From Scatavimonas merdigallinarum (GTDB lineage: Bacteria > Bacillota > Clostridia > Oscillospirales > Acutalibacteraceae): 51,265 nt of DNA. The notes beneath the pieces are model-generated. The model was not told the DNA's origin, did no database searches, and worked only from the letters and a program-made list of their open reading frames with translations. Each line of letters starts with the position of its first letter. Position 1 is the first letter of the stretch. Below, piece after piece: positions 38,582 to 46,761 of this stretch. The stretch lies in assembly GCA_018713055.1 (NCBI GenBank), contig DVFW01000002.1:1-51265 (forward strand), in the 5' to 3' direction. The position numbers and the translations under genes are program-made.

Positions 38582-39538
38582 ATGCCCATTTTTTATGCGC
38601 TATATTTTACGGCCGGCCTGGCTTTGTTCCTGTTTGGTATGCACCAAATGACAAAATCTCTTTCAGCGTTGTCGGACGGCACGCTGCAGAAAAAGCTGTC
38701 TGCCTTAACAAAAAGCAAAATCCGCGGCGTACTTTCGGGTATATGTATGACTGCGCTTATGCAATCGTCTTCCGCCGTAACGGTTATGCTGGTGGGACTT
38801 GTCAATGCGGGGATCCTTACGTTGTATGAAACCATTGGGGTTATTATGGGCGCCAACATAGGTACAACGGCAACAGCATGGCTGATAGGTATTGCAGGGT
38901 TTGCGGGAACGCCGTTGTCTGCCTGGCTTAACCTGGTGACGCTGGCGGGGGCGTCGTTGCTGTTTGCCGCTGCTTTTTGTATAAAAAAGAAGCTGGAAAT
39001 TGCCGCTGCGTTTTGCGGGTTTGGCATGCTGATACTGGGTATGCATTTTATGAGCGACGCGCTGTCCCCGCTTCAGGTGTTTCCACAAACGGCACAGTTT
39101 TTGCTGTATTTTTCCAACCCCTTTTACGGACTCTTTGCAGGGACAGTCGTAACGGCCCTGTTGCAGAGCTCCTCGGCTTCTGTTGGCATTTTGCAGGCTT
39201 TGTCGCTAACCGGGTCTGTCACAATTGCAAGCGCAATCCCCATTGTACTGGGACAAAATATAGGAACCTGCGTCACAGCGCTGCTGGCATGTATAGGAAC
39301 GGGAAAAAATGCCAGACGTACGGCCTTTATACACTTATATTTCAATTTGACGGGTGCTCTGTTCTTACTGGCGGTATTTTACGGACTGGATGCGGCTTTT
39401 TCTTTTTCCTTTTTGGAAAAAGCGGCGTCCCCGGCAGGCATTGCCATGATACATACCGCGTTCAATTTGCTGTGTACGATTCTGCTTTATCCCTTTTCCG
39501 GGTGCCTTGCGCACCTTGCGCGTCGGACGGTGCGCTGA
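38582..39538 (+). CDS. Na/Pi-cotransporter family protein (short form)
   Basis: A 318-residue membrane protein with the two inverted Na/Pi repeats of the NptA/PF02690 family: LMQSSSAVTVMLVGLVNAGI and later LLQSSSASVGILQAL, each with the QSSSA motif, and MGANIGTT / LGQNIGTC after them. It lacks the cytoplasmic PhoU-like C-terminal domain that many family members have. AAAGGAGG precedes the ATG. The stop codon directly abuts the stop codon of asnB on the other strand, leaving no space for a terminator. Phosphate or another anion is a probable substrate. Confidence 0.92.
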   Translation: MPIFYALYFTAGLALFLFGMHQMTKSLSALSDGTLQKKLSALTKSKIRGVLSGICMTALMQSSSAVTVMLVGLVNAGILTLYETIGVIMGANIGTTATAWLIGIAGFAGTPLSAWLNLVTLAGASLLFAAAFCIKKKLEIAAAFCGFGMLILGMHFMSDALSPLQVFPQTAQFLLYFSNPFYGLFAGTVVTALLQSSSASVGILQALSLTGSVTIASAIPIVLGQNIGTCVTALLACIGTGKNARRTAFIHLYFNLTGALFLLAVFYGLDAAFSFSFLEKAASPAGIAMIHTAFNLLCTILLYPFSGCLAHLARRTVR

Positions 39539-41386
39539 TTATACGCCAATAATTTCTACATGGTACGTTTTAAACCAGTGGTCAAGCTCAATGATGTACG
39601 CCAAAATTTGCGGTGCGCGCATAAGCTGCCCATACCAGGGAGAACTGATCTCTTCGGGATGTTCTATAATTTCCAACACGCCTTTTTCGTTCAAAAACTG
39701 GTTTAAAACCGATTTTTTGTCCCGCAGCACTTTTTTAGCGCCTTCCGATACAAGCTGCATATAAAGCGGGTTATGTGTTTTGGGATAGGGGCTCTTTTTA
39801 CGCCAGACAATGTCATAGGGCAGTAAATCGCTCATGGCGGTACGAAGGATGCCTTTTTCTCTTCCATGCAAAGCTTTTAAACTCCACGGCATATTATAAG
39901 CGTATTCTACAATTCTGTAATCGCAAAACGGTACTCTTACCTCCAGTCCGCTGTACATGGACATCCGATCTTTTCTGTCGAGAAGCCCCTGCATAAACCA
40001 GTGGAAATTCAGCATAAACATTTCTTTCATACGCGCTTCCAGGGGCGAATCTCCAGGGAGCTTGTCGGTCTGTTGGACCGTATCCATATAGCGGTCGTGC
40101 ACGTATGCCTCGCCCGTTTTTAAAAGGCCCGGCTTTAAGATGCTTCTGCGGATATCAAGGCTGCGCGACCATGGGAAGCATTCTTCAAACAGAATCTCCC
40201 TGTTATGGTACCATGGGTAACCGCCAAACAGTTCATCGGCGCATTCGCCGGAAAGGGCAACCGTAAAGTTTTCCTTAACAGCCTTGCAAAACAGCAGCAG
40301 GGAAGAGTCTACATCCACCATAGCGGGCAGGTCTCTTGCCTCCACTGCGGGCAAAAGGGCTTCAAACAGTTTTTGGTTGTCTAAAATAACCTCCCGATGT
40401 TGCGAGCCAATGTGCTCGCACATCATGCGGATATATACGTTGTCTGCATTTGGCTGAAAAAGACTCTTTGTAAAATATTTTTCATTGTCTGTATAGTCTA
40501 CAGAATAGGTAGGAAGTGGGCCTTTTCCCGTTTCCCTGTAATAATCCGCTGCTGTTTTTGAAATAATGCTGGAATCCAAACCGCCGGATAAAAAGCAACA
40601 AAGCGGAACATCAGAAATCAGCTGCCTGCGGATAGAGTCTGTCAGTAAAAACCTTGTCTTTTCAATGGTTTGGGCTTCGTTGTCTGTATGCTCACGCGCC
40701 TGCAGGGTGAAATAACGCCGCTTTTTCAAAATACCGTTTTTATATACTGCGCATTCGCCGGGGAGCAGTTCTTTAACGTTTTTAAATACGCCGAAGCCTC
40801 CGCTTCTTCCAGGTCCGATAAAAAAGATTTCATTTAACCCCTGCTCGTCAATTTGCGGTTTTACAATCGGGTTTGCAAGCAGTGTTTTGATTTCAGAAGC
40901 AAAAAGAAGCCCGCCCTTATATGCATAATAAAACAAAGGTTTAACACCGATCCGGTCTCTTGCAACAAACAGCCGATGCTGCGCCTGATCCCAAACGGCA
41001 AACGCAAATATTCCGTTGAGCTTTTCTACGCAGCTTTCGCCCCAATGGATATATGCGGTCAGAAGAACCTCGGTATCGCTATGCCCCCGGAAGGCGTACC
41101 CCTGTGCAAGCAGTTCACGCCGGAGGTCTTCCGTATTATAGAGTTCGCCGTTATAGACAAGTGTATAACTCTCCTGCCCGTGTTTGATCGTCATAGGCTG
41201 GATACCACCTTTTGGGTCAATTACAATCAACCTGCGGTGGATCAGGCATACGCCGTGCTCCCGGTCCAGAAAAACGCCGTTTTCATCCGGCCCTCTTTTT
41301 TCAAGCGTTTGTGACATGCGTTCTATAATAGAGGTCTTTTCGCTCAAATCTTCGTATCTGTCCAGCCATCCTGCAATACCGCACAT
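39539..41386 (-). CDS. asnB: Asparagine synthase (glutamine-hydrolysing)
   Basis: A 615-residue two-domain enzyme. The class II glutaminase domain starts with the nucleophile Cys2 (MCGIAGW) and has the usual LIHRRLIVIDPKGG and YNGELYNTEDLR. The synthetase domain (from about residue 220) has the PP-loop CFLSGGLDSSI and later SGECADELFGGY and MYSGLEVRVPF. It makes Asn from Asp, Gln and ATP in the cytoplasm. Start ATG 41386 has AAAGGTGG upstream. It follows ylbJ on the same strand after 67 bases. The intact glutaminase domain and lengthy context argue for true AsnB rather than a lasso cyclase. Confidence 0.96.
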   Translation of the reverse strand: MCGIAGWLDRYEDLSEKTSIIERMSQTLEKRGPDENGVFLDREHGVCLIHRRLIVIDPKGGIQPMTIKHGQESYTLVYNGELYNTEDLRRELLAQGYAFRGHSDTEVLLTAYIHWGESCVEKLNGIFAFAVWDQAQHRLFVARDRIGVKPLFYYAYKGGLLFASEIKTLLANPIVKPQIDEQGLNEIFFIGPGRSGGFGVFKNVKELLPGECAVYKNGILKKRRYFTLQAREHTDNEAQTIEKTRFLLTDSIRRQLISDVPLCCFLSGGLDSSIISKTAADYYRETGKGPLPTYSVDYTDNEKYFTKSLFQPNADNVYIRMMCEHIGSQHREVILDNQKLFEALLPAVEARDLPAMVDVDSSLLLFCKAVKENFTVALSGECADELFGGYPWYHNREILFEECFPWSRSLDIRRSILKPGLLKTGEAYVHDRYMDTVQQTDKLPGDSPLEARMKEMFMLNFHWFMQGLLDRKDRMSMYSGLEVRVPFCDYRIVEYAYNMPWSLKALHGREKGILRTAMSDLLPYDIVWRKKSPYPKTHNPLYMQLVSEGAKKVLRDKKSVLNQFLNEKGVLEIIEHPEEISSPWYGQLMRAPQILAYIIELDHWFKTYHVEIIGV

Positions 41387-41453
41387 AATGACAACCACCT
41401 TTACCCTTTATGAAAATTACCATGAAAAGCAATCAGAAAACGTTGCGACTATA

Positions 41454-42527
41454 TTATATGTTCCGCCCTTTCTTTTGTTGCTTCTGGTAGGAAAACAGAA
41501 AGCAAAAGGAAAGTAAAACCAGCGCAATACTGCCCGCAACCGTTGTAGAGAAGGCAGGCACCACCGCGCTGACGTTTGAAAAAACAGGTTGTGTCTGCAC
41601 CGGCGTGTAAATTAAAAAAATTAGATGTGTAAATATGGCGCATAAAATTCCCTGTGCAAAGCGGAAAAACGTAAATAAAGCGCGGTTGACTTTCAGCGCG
41701 CCCAGTGTTGCATATATTTGAAAATGAACACAAATACCGCCCCATCCAATGGCAAAGGCCAAAAGTGCAACAGGCGCTCCAGTTTTAATAGCTGCAAAAC
41801 ATCCACCGGTTACCTCCAACAAAATGGGGAGAACAGAGGAGGCTGCCGCACTGTGAATCCCGCATACGGTCAGCAGCTTTTCAAAAAGAGACGTGCCGCC
41901 TGCACTTTGCAGTATACCCAATAAAGCGGAAAACAATACGACCATACCACAAAGCTGCAATATCCCAAGCGTGCTGTCGCCGCACGATGTGACGAGGGCG
42001 TTTGTAAGCGGCATGGGCCTCGATTTTGGAACGGATTGTTTCAAGGTATCTGGCCGGTCCTTGCAGAGAAAGCGCGTAAAAAAGCCTAAAGTGAGTTGTG
42101 AGAGCACCTGGGCAATAAGCAAAATAACACCTGTGGCGGTGTTGTGCAGTAAAGAAGCCCCCACTGCAAACACAACAAATGCCGGCCCGGCACCTACTGT
42201 AAAATATAGCATTCTGGCGGCCTGCTGCTGTGTAATCAACCGTTGGTCCAGCAGGCTCCGAACACCGCGTGCCCCTACGGGATAACCACAAAACATGCTT
42301 AAAAGAATCGTCACACCCGCACTGCCGGGCAGACGAAACAGGTGCACGGTAACAGGCGATAATATACGCGATAACGCGGCGGAAATACCGCTGTTTACAA
42401 CAAAGGAGGACAGTACCATAAAAGGAAAAAGGGAAGGGATTAAAACCTGTGCGCAATACAGTAGCCCGTCGGCCGCGCCCTGTGTCATAAGTACCACCGC
42501 CAAAGCATAATTTAGAACAGCCGGCAA
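41454..42527 (-). CDS. ylbJ: Sporulation integral membrane protein YlbJ
   Basis: A membrane protein of about 357 residues with roughly eight hydrophobic segments and the nucleoside-recognition (Gate) repeats. The first is around LIPSLFPFMVLSSFV, with SMFCGYPVGARGV as the conserved loop; the second is in LCGMVVLFSALLGILQ, followed by LLEVTGGCFA. YlbJ is needed for spore cortex formation in Bacillus. The N-terminus is uncertain: TTG 42527 is the first start after an in-frame stop but has a weak ribosome site and lies inside an inverted repeat. ATG 42488 is an alternative but would shorten the protein by 13 residues. Confidence 0.88.
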   Translation of the reverse strand: MPAVLNYALAVVLMTQGAADGLLYCAQVLIPSLFPFMVLSSFVVNSGISAALSRILSPVTVHLFRLPGSAGVTILLSMFCGYPVGARGVRSLLDQRLITQQQAARMLYFTVGAGPAFVVFAVGASLLHNTATGVILLIAQVLSQLTLGFFTRFLCKDRPDTLKQSVPKSRPMPLTNALVTSCGDSTLGILQLCGMVVLFSALLGILQSAGGTSLFEKLLTVCGIHSAAASSVLPILLEVTGGCFAAIKTGAPVALLAFAIGWGGICVHFQIYATLGALKVNRALFTFFRFAQGILCAIFTHLIFLIYTPVQTQPVFSNVSAVVPAFSTTVAGSIALVLLSFCFLFSYQKQQKKGRNI

Positions 42528-42553
42528 TCGTGGGGGTTGTATAAATTGCCGGC
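42520..42553. repeat. Inverted repeat between ylbJ and yqfC covering the ylbJ start
   Basis: GCCGGCAAT (42520-42528) and ATTGCCGGC (42545-42553) are perfect 9-base arms around a 16-base spacer. In the ylbJ transcript the hairpin would bury the TTG start. It could be an operator shared by the divergent sporulation genes ylbJ and yqfC, or an RNA switch. Confidence 0.6.
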
Positions 42554-42613
42554 TGATATATGCTAAAGTTTATGAAACGCCCTGTATTTAATATGCAAAA
42601 GCGTGGTGTTAAT

Positions 42614-42892
42614 ATGGCAAAAAGAAAAGAAAAGGGTTGCCCTGCAAAGCCATCCATTTTGTCTGCGCCGCAAAGGCGGATGGCCGACCTGCCTTACCTG
42701 GAGCTGAAAGGGAACCGTGAAGCGCTCATTGAGGGTTGTAAAGGAATCCTGCAATATGACACACAGATTATCCGCATTAATACAGGCGCTATGATTATTG
42801 CTTTTTGCGGAAGAGGGCTGAATATCAAGTGCCTTACAGTCAGCTCTTTAATTGTGGAAGGTTATATTACGTCTGTTGAATTTGTAAGCTAA
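42614..42892 (+). CDS. yqfC: Sporulation protein YqfC
   Basis: A 92-residue protein of the YabP/YqfC family: MADLPYLELKGNREALIEGC and the following strand-rich ILQYDTQIIRINTGAMIIAF. These proteins act in the mother cell during spore coat/cortex formation. ATG 42614 gives the usual length; upstream ATGs (42560, 42593) have no ribosome site, and even at 42614 the site (GGTG) is weak. It is followed by yqfD after 16 bases, the same order as in Bacillus. Confidence 0.92.
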   Translation: MAKRKEKGCPAKPSILSAPQRRMADLPYLELKGNREALIEGCKGILQYDTQIIRINTGAMIIAFCGRGLNIKCLTVSSLIVEGYITSVEFVS

Positions 42893-42908
42893 AGGAGCCC
42901 ATGTGTAA

Positions 42909-44084
42909 ATGCTGAAGATTTTACGATGGCTTCGGGGGTATGTTACTTTTGAAGCAAAAGGCCCTTTTCCGGAGCGGTTTTTAAACCTGACGCTGCGCGC
43001 CGATATTTTACTTTGGGATCCCGTGGGGGAAAAAGGCTGCCTTCGGGCGAAAACAAGCCTTTCCGACTACCGGTCGCTGCATCCGCTTGCAAAACGGTCG
43101 GGAGTGCGTCTGCACGCAAAAAAGCGTATGGGGCTGCCGTTTATAATCCATAAAAATAAAAAACGCACGGGCCTTGCGGCAGGCGCGGTCTGCTTTTTCA
43201 TTTTGGTACAGGTTCTGTCGATGTTTGTATGGAATATTGAAATATCGGGCCTGAACCATTTAAGCGAAGCGCAGGTGCGTACGGCGCTTGCAAATCAGGG
43301 GCTGACCACAGGCGTGCTCAAAAGCAGTTTGGATATTCAGCGGTTGGAGCGTGATACCACCCTGGAAATCGGCCAGGTGGGCTGGATGTCAGTCAATCTG
43401 ATCGGATCAACGGCATATGTAGAGCTTAGCGAGAGCTACACGCCACCTGAATTTATCTCGAAAGACACGCCGTGTAACATTAAAGCTTCTGCAGACGGCC
43501 AGATTCTGCGTATGGATATTGCGAAAGGGGCCGCTGCGGTGAAAACAGGCGACGGCGTTATTGAAGGGCAATTGCTTGTAAGCGGCGTGGTGGAAAATAC
43601 ACAGGGGATTGCCTCTTTACAGCACAGCGAGGCCAAGGTATATGCACAGACGTTGTATGAAAAAGAAATTACAGTACCGTTTCAGCGTACGCAGGTGCTT
43701 CCCACAGGAAACCAGGTATCGCGCATGGAGGGGAGGATTTTTAACATACGTTTTCCGCTTACTATGCTGTTTATCCCCAATGAAAACTACATAAAGCAAG
43801 CCCACCTGGACAATTACCTGCTAAACGGAAACGGTCTGCCTTTTTCTGTCTATACGGAAAACTGGTACGAATACTGCCCGCAGGAGCAGACGCTTACCAA
43901 AGAAGAAGCGGAGCGGTCCGCTTATACCCAGCTTGCACTTTTTGAAGCCTTCGAACTGCTGGATACAGATATTCAAGACCGCAAGACTGCAATAAGGACG
44001 ACCAAAGATGCACTGCTGCTGACCGCAAACTACACCTGTGTGCAAGACATTGCGGTAAAGTCTGAAATTGGGATTGAAAATTAA
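42909..44084 (+). CDS. yqfD: Sporulation protein YqfD
   Basis: A 391-residue sporulation protein with the family N-terminus (LRWLRGYVTFEAKG), a short soluble region, one membrane segment (about residues 90-110, AAGAVCFFILVQVLSMFVW), and an extracytoplasmic part beginning WNIEISGLNHLSEAQV that includes a POTRA-like start. It is paired with yqfC. AAAGGAG lies upstream of the ATG by eight bases. In Bacillus both are mother-cell genes under sigma-E. The phoH/ybeY genes that commonly follow are absent; converging trxA is next. Confidence 0.95.
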   Translation: MLKILRWLRGYVTFEAKGPFPERFLNLTLRADILLWDPVGEKGCLRAKTSLSDYRSLHPLAKRSGVRLHAKKRMGLPFIIHKNKKRTGLAAGAVCFFILVQVLSMFVWNIEISGLNHLSEAQVRTALANQGLTTGVLKSSLDIQRLERDTTLEIGQVGWMSVNLIGSTAYVELSESYTPPEFISKDTPCNIKASADGQILRMDIAKGAAAVKTGDGVIEGQLLVSGVVENTQGIASLQHSEAKVYAQTLYEKEITVPFQRTQVLPTGNQVSRMEGRIFNIRFPLTMLFIPNENYIKQAHLDNYLLNGNGLPFSVYTENWYEYCPQEQTLTKEEAERSAYTQLALFEAFELLDTDIQDRKTAIRTTKDALLLTANYTCVQDIAVKSEIGIEN

Positions 44085-44090
44085 AAAATC

Positions 44091-44119
44091 CGCCGGTATG
44101 GCAGTAAAGCATACCGGCG
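44091..44119. terminator. Bidirectional terminator between yqfD and trxA
   Basis: A perfect 10-bp stem (CGCCGGTATG with CATACCGGCG), a 9-base loop, A-rich on the left and ATTTAAA on the right. Confidence 0.8.
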
Positions 44120-44146
44120 AATTTAAAAAGGACAAAATATGTGTTT

Positions 44147-44473
44147 TTACAGTGCGTTTTCCAGAATTCCCCTGTAAGAATCGGCGGGTTTAAAACCAAT
44201 TTCTTTGGCAATTTCCTGTCCGTTTTTAAAAATGATCACAGTGGGAATGCTCATAATACCAAAGCGCGTGGCAAGGTCGCTTTGCTCATCCACGTTAATC
44301 TTTGCAAAGGCAGCCCGCCCGTTGTATTCCTTGGCCAGACTGTCTATTACAGGGGCAAGCATTTTGCATGGGCCGCACCAATCTGCCCAAAAATCCACCA
44401 AAACTACTTTGTTTTCCTGAAGCATTGTGTCAAAATTGTCTTTTGTCGGGTGAAGAATTGTTTCTGCCATCAT
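44147..44473 (-). CDS. trxA: Thioredoxin
   Basis: A 108-residue cytoplasmic disulfide reductase. The redox site is WCGPC (Trp32-Cys36) within FWADWCGPCKMLAPVI, and the cis-proline loop is SIPTVIIFKNGQ. The length and motif match classical TrxA. GGAGGACGCA precedes the ATG-ATG. It lies 57 bases downstream of the cyclophilin lipoprotein gene on the same strand, and the two may be co-transcribed. Confidence 0.97.
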   Translation of the reverse strand: MMAETILHPTKDNFDTMLQENKVVLVDFWADWCGPCKMLAPVIDSLAKEYNGRAAFAKINVDEQSDLATRFGIMSIPTVIIFKNGQEIAKEIGFKPADSYRGILENAL

Positions 44474-44530
44474 TGCGTCCTCCTTCTGTTTTTTCTTTTA
44501 TAGCGTTACCAAACGGTATTCTTTTATAAT

Positions 44531-45454
44531 TTATCCCTGATAGGTGGTAATCTCAATACGTTCAATTGTAACTGCTTCTGCCGGCACGCTGTTGGTGTCT
44601 ACCTCTACTGTGTTTATCTGGTCGACCACGTCCATACCGTCATATACCTGTGCAAATACAGTGTGTCCTCTGTCAATTGCATTAAAAGCACCGTCCAAAG
44701 TGGGGTTTCCACCGTTTTCAGTGTACAGATCTTTAATTTCATCGTTTAAAAGGTCCGTGTCAAGGCAGCCGGTATAGTTTACAGAAGCCATAAAAGTCTG
44801 CAACGCCCCGGACGCTATATAATTTGAAAGCTGCTGATAAACCATTTTCCAGGTGCTTTCATAATAATCCCAGCCGGGAAAATCATCTGCTGCGGGAGTA
44901 TTGATAAAGAACTGGCTTCCGTTTGTGTCTGCGCCGCTGTTGGCCATTGCGACAGACCCGCGTATATTAAACAGCTTGTCGGAAAATTCATCCTCAAATG
45001 CTGTGCCGTAAATACTTTCGCCCCCCGTTCCATTGCCGTTGGGGTCGCCGCCCTGAATCACAAAATCCTCCACCACGCGGTGGAAGGTCAGGCCGTCATA
45101 ATATCCTTCTTGTGCATGCGTAATAAAGTTTTCAACTGTTTTTGGCGCGGCTTCCGGGAAAAAACGCAGGCTAATATCGCCCATGCTTGTGTGCAAAATG
45201 GCAACCTGCTCGCCTGACTGCGGCTTTTCAAGCTGATAGCCTACCGTGTGCTCTGTGTCGTGATAAATATTCCGTTCGACTGCAATATCCTCAAATTCCA
45301 CAAGCGGAGCGTCTTGCGTGCTGGTTACAGAAGAAGGGGCGGCGCTGTTTGTTGGGACGTCTTGCCCGGAAGAACAGCCTGTAAACAACGCTGCCGTCAG
45401 CAGGCTTGCAGTAAGCGCGGTACAGATTGTTTTTTTTATATATGGCTTATGCAT
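44531..45454 (-). CDS. Exported cyclophilin-type peptidyl-prolyl isomerase lipoprotein
   Basis: A 307-residue lipoprotein (lipobox LFTGC, Cys27). A Ser/Thr-rich spacer is followed by a cyclophilin domain from about residue 84: LRFFPEAAPKTVENFITHA, LTFHRVVEDFVIQGGDP, ANSGADTNGSQFFI. An insertion of about 60 residues separates this from GHTVFAQVYDGMDVVDQI. It probably helps fold exported proteins on the outer face of the membrane. GAAAGGAG lies before the ATG. The gene diverges from the S1-domain gene; the 220-base gap between them shows no clear regulatory element. Confidence 0.94.
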   Translation of the reverse strand: MHKPYIKKTICTALTASLLTAALFTGCSSGQDVPTNSAAPSSVTSTQDAPLVEFEDIAVERNIYHDTEHTVGYQLEKPQSGEQVAILHTSMGDISLRFFPEAAPKTVENFITHAQEGYYDGLTFHRVVEDFVIQGGDPNGNGTGGESIYGTAFEDEFSDKLFNIRGSVAMANSGADTNGSQFFINTPAADDFPGWDYYESTWKMVYQQLSNYIASGALQTFMASVNYTGCLDTDLLNDEIKDLYTENGGNPTLDGAFNAIDRGHTVFAQVYDGMDVVDQINTVEVDTNSVPAEAVTIERIEITTYQG

Positions 45455-45674
45455 GGTAGTTCTCCTTTCAAATTCTTATCGTTTGCTATTTATTTTAGTA
45501 TATTCCCCGTCTATATGCAAGCAAAGTTTGTTCATATTTTTCCTGCACAAAGCCTGCCGGTCAGAAAAAGTTTTCAGGGAAGACTTATAAGAGATGCTCT
45601 TTTAGATGGAATAATCCTGTAGCCCGCGCTCATATAATAATTTAGCCGCTATAAAGAATACGGGAGGAAAGAAA

Positions 45675-46616
45675 ATGATAGAATTTTATCCGGAAGGCCG
45701 GCTGATTGACACGGCCGACAATTTACATGCATTAAAATCGCAGGCGCACTTGAACGAGGCGTGCAGTGAAGGAAAAATACTGGAGGCAAGGGCGGTTATC
45801 TGTGATTCTGCGCATAATCTGATTGTGGATCTGGGCTGTATGAAGGGGATTATTCCGCGCCAGGAGGGCGCCGTTGGGATAAAAGAGGGGACCGTGCGGG
45901 ATATTGCAGTTATTTCAAGGGTTAACAGACCGGTCTGCTTTGTTGTTACCGGCTTTGAACGGGATGAAAGCGGTAACCTTACGGCCGTTTTATCGCGCGC
46001 GCAGGCGCAAAAACGTTGTATTGAGCAGTATATCAGCAATCTTGTACCGGGTGATGTAATCGACGCACGTATTACGCATCTGGAGACGTTTGGTGCATTT
46101 GCAGATATTGGCTGCGGGGTTGTATCTCTTATGCCGATTGATACCATCAGCGTTTCGCGCATTGAGCATCCGGGTGAACGTTTTTTGGTCGGTATGGACA
46201 TAAAGGCGGTTGTAAAAATGGTGGAAAACGGCAGGATCAGCCTTTCCCATAAGGAGCTTCTCGGAACATGGGAGGAAAATGCCGCGCAATTTCAGGCGGG
46301 CGAAACGGTTGCCGGAATCATTCGTTCTGTAGAGGAGTACGGCGCGTTTGTAGAACTTACACCCAATCTTGCAGGCCTGGCGGAGGCCAGAGAAGGGATC
46401 CACCCCGGGCAGCAGGCCAGCGTGTACATAAAAAATATTATTCCCCAAAGGATGAAAATCAAACTGATTGTGATTGATACCTTTGAATATGCCTATAAGC
46501 CCAAACAACCAAACTATTTTTATCACGGAAAGCACATAGACCGTTTTTTGTATTCGCCGGCCAGCTCTGAAAAGGTTATAGAAAGCGTATTTACGCCCGA
46601 GAAAACCAGCGTATAA
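45675..46616 (+). CDS. S1 RNA-binding domain protein
   Basis: A 313-residue protein with repeated S1 (OB-fold) domains. One is about residues 31-110 (ILEARAVICDSAHNLIVDL). A canonical one is about 118-190 (GDVIDARITHLETFGAFADI). A third is about 205-265 (GETVAGIIRSVEEYGAFVEL). A short basic C-terminal region with KHIDRFLYSP follows. It is shorter than ribosomal protein S1 of Gram-negatives and resembles the S1-like proteins of Clostridia. It probably binds RNA in translation or decay. CGGGAGG precedes the ATG, and a strong terminator follows. Confidence 0.9.
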   Translation: MIEFYPEGRLIDTADNLHALKSQAHLNEACSEGKILEARAVICDSAHNLIVDLGCMKGIIPRQEGAVGIKEGTVRDIAVISRVNRPVCFVVTGFERDESGNLTAVLSRAQAQKRCIEQYISNLVPGDVIDARITHLETFGAFADIGCGVVSLMPIDTISVSRIEHPGERFLVGMDIKAVVKMVENGRISLSHKELLGTWEENAAQFQAGETVAGIIRSVEEYGAFVELTPNLAGLAEAREGIHPGQQASVYIKNIIPQRMKIKLIVIDTFEYAYKPKQPNYFYHGKHIDRFLYSPASSEKVIESVFTPEKTSV

Positions 46617-46618
46617 GC

Positions 46619-46650
46619 AAGCGGAAGATACAGCCTTGTATCTTCCGCTT
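46619..46650 (+). terminator. Intrinsic terminator after the S1-domain gene
   Basis: A perfect 14-bp stem (AAGCGGAAGATACA with TGTATCTTCCGCTT) closed by a GCCT tetraloop. Confidence 0.88.
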
Positions 46651-46761
46651 TGCCGGATAAAGAGAAGGACATGCATTCGAACAAATTTTCTAAAATAATT
46701 GACAGGCGGACAGGCAGGTTTTATAATCAAAGCAAATGGTATTTTGTTCGGAGGCGAAAGA

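Noticed and set aside
39539..41386. AsnB-like enzyme as a possible lasso cyclase for the peptide cassette
   Set aside because: It is 16 kb away, on the other strand, and has an intact Cys2 glutaminase domain and normal AsnB length and motifs, so it is ordinary asparagine synthase.
45455..45674. Possible riboswitch or small gene in the gap between the cyclophilin and S1 genes
   Set aside because: No stable conserved-looking structure, terminator pair or coding frame with a ribosome site was found.
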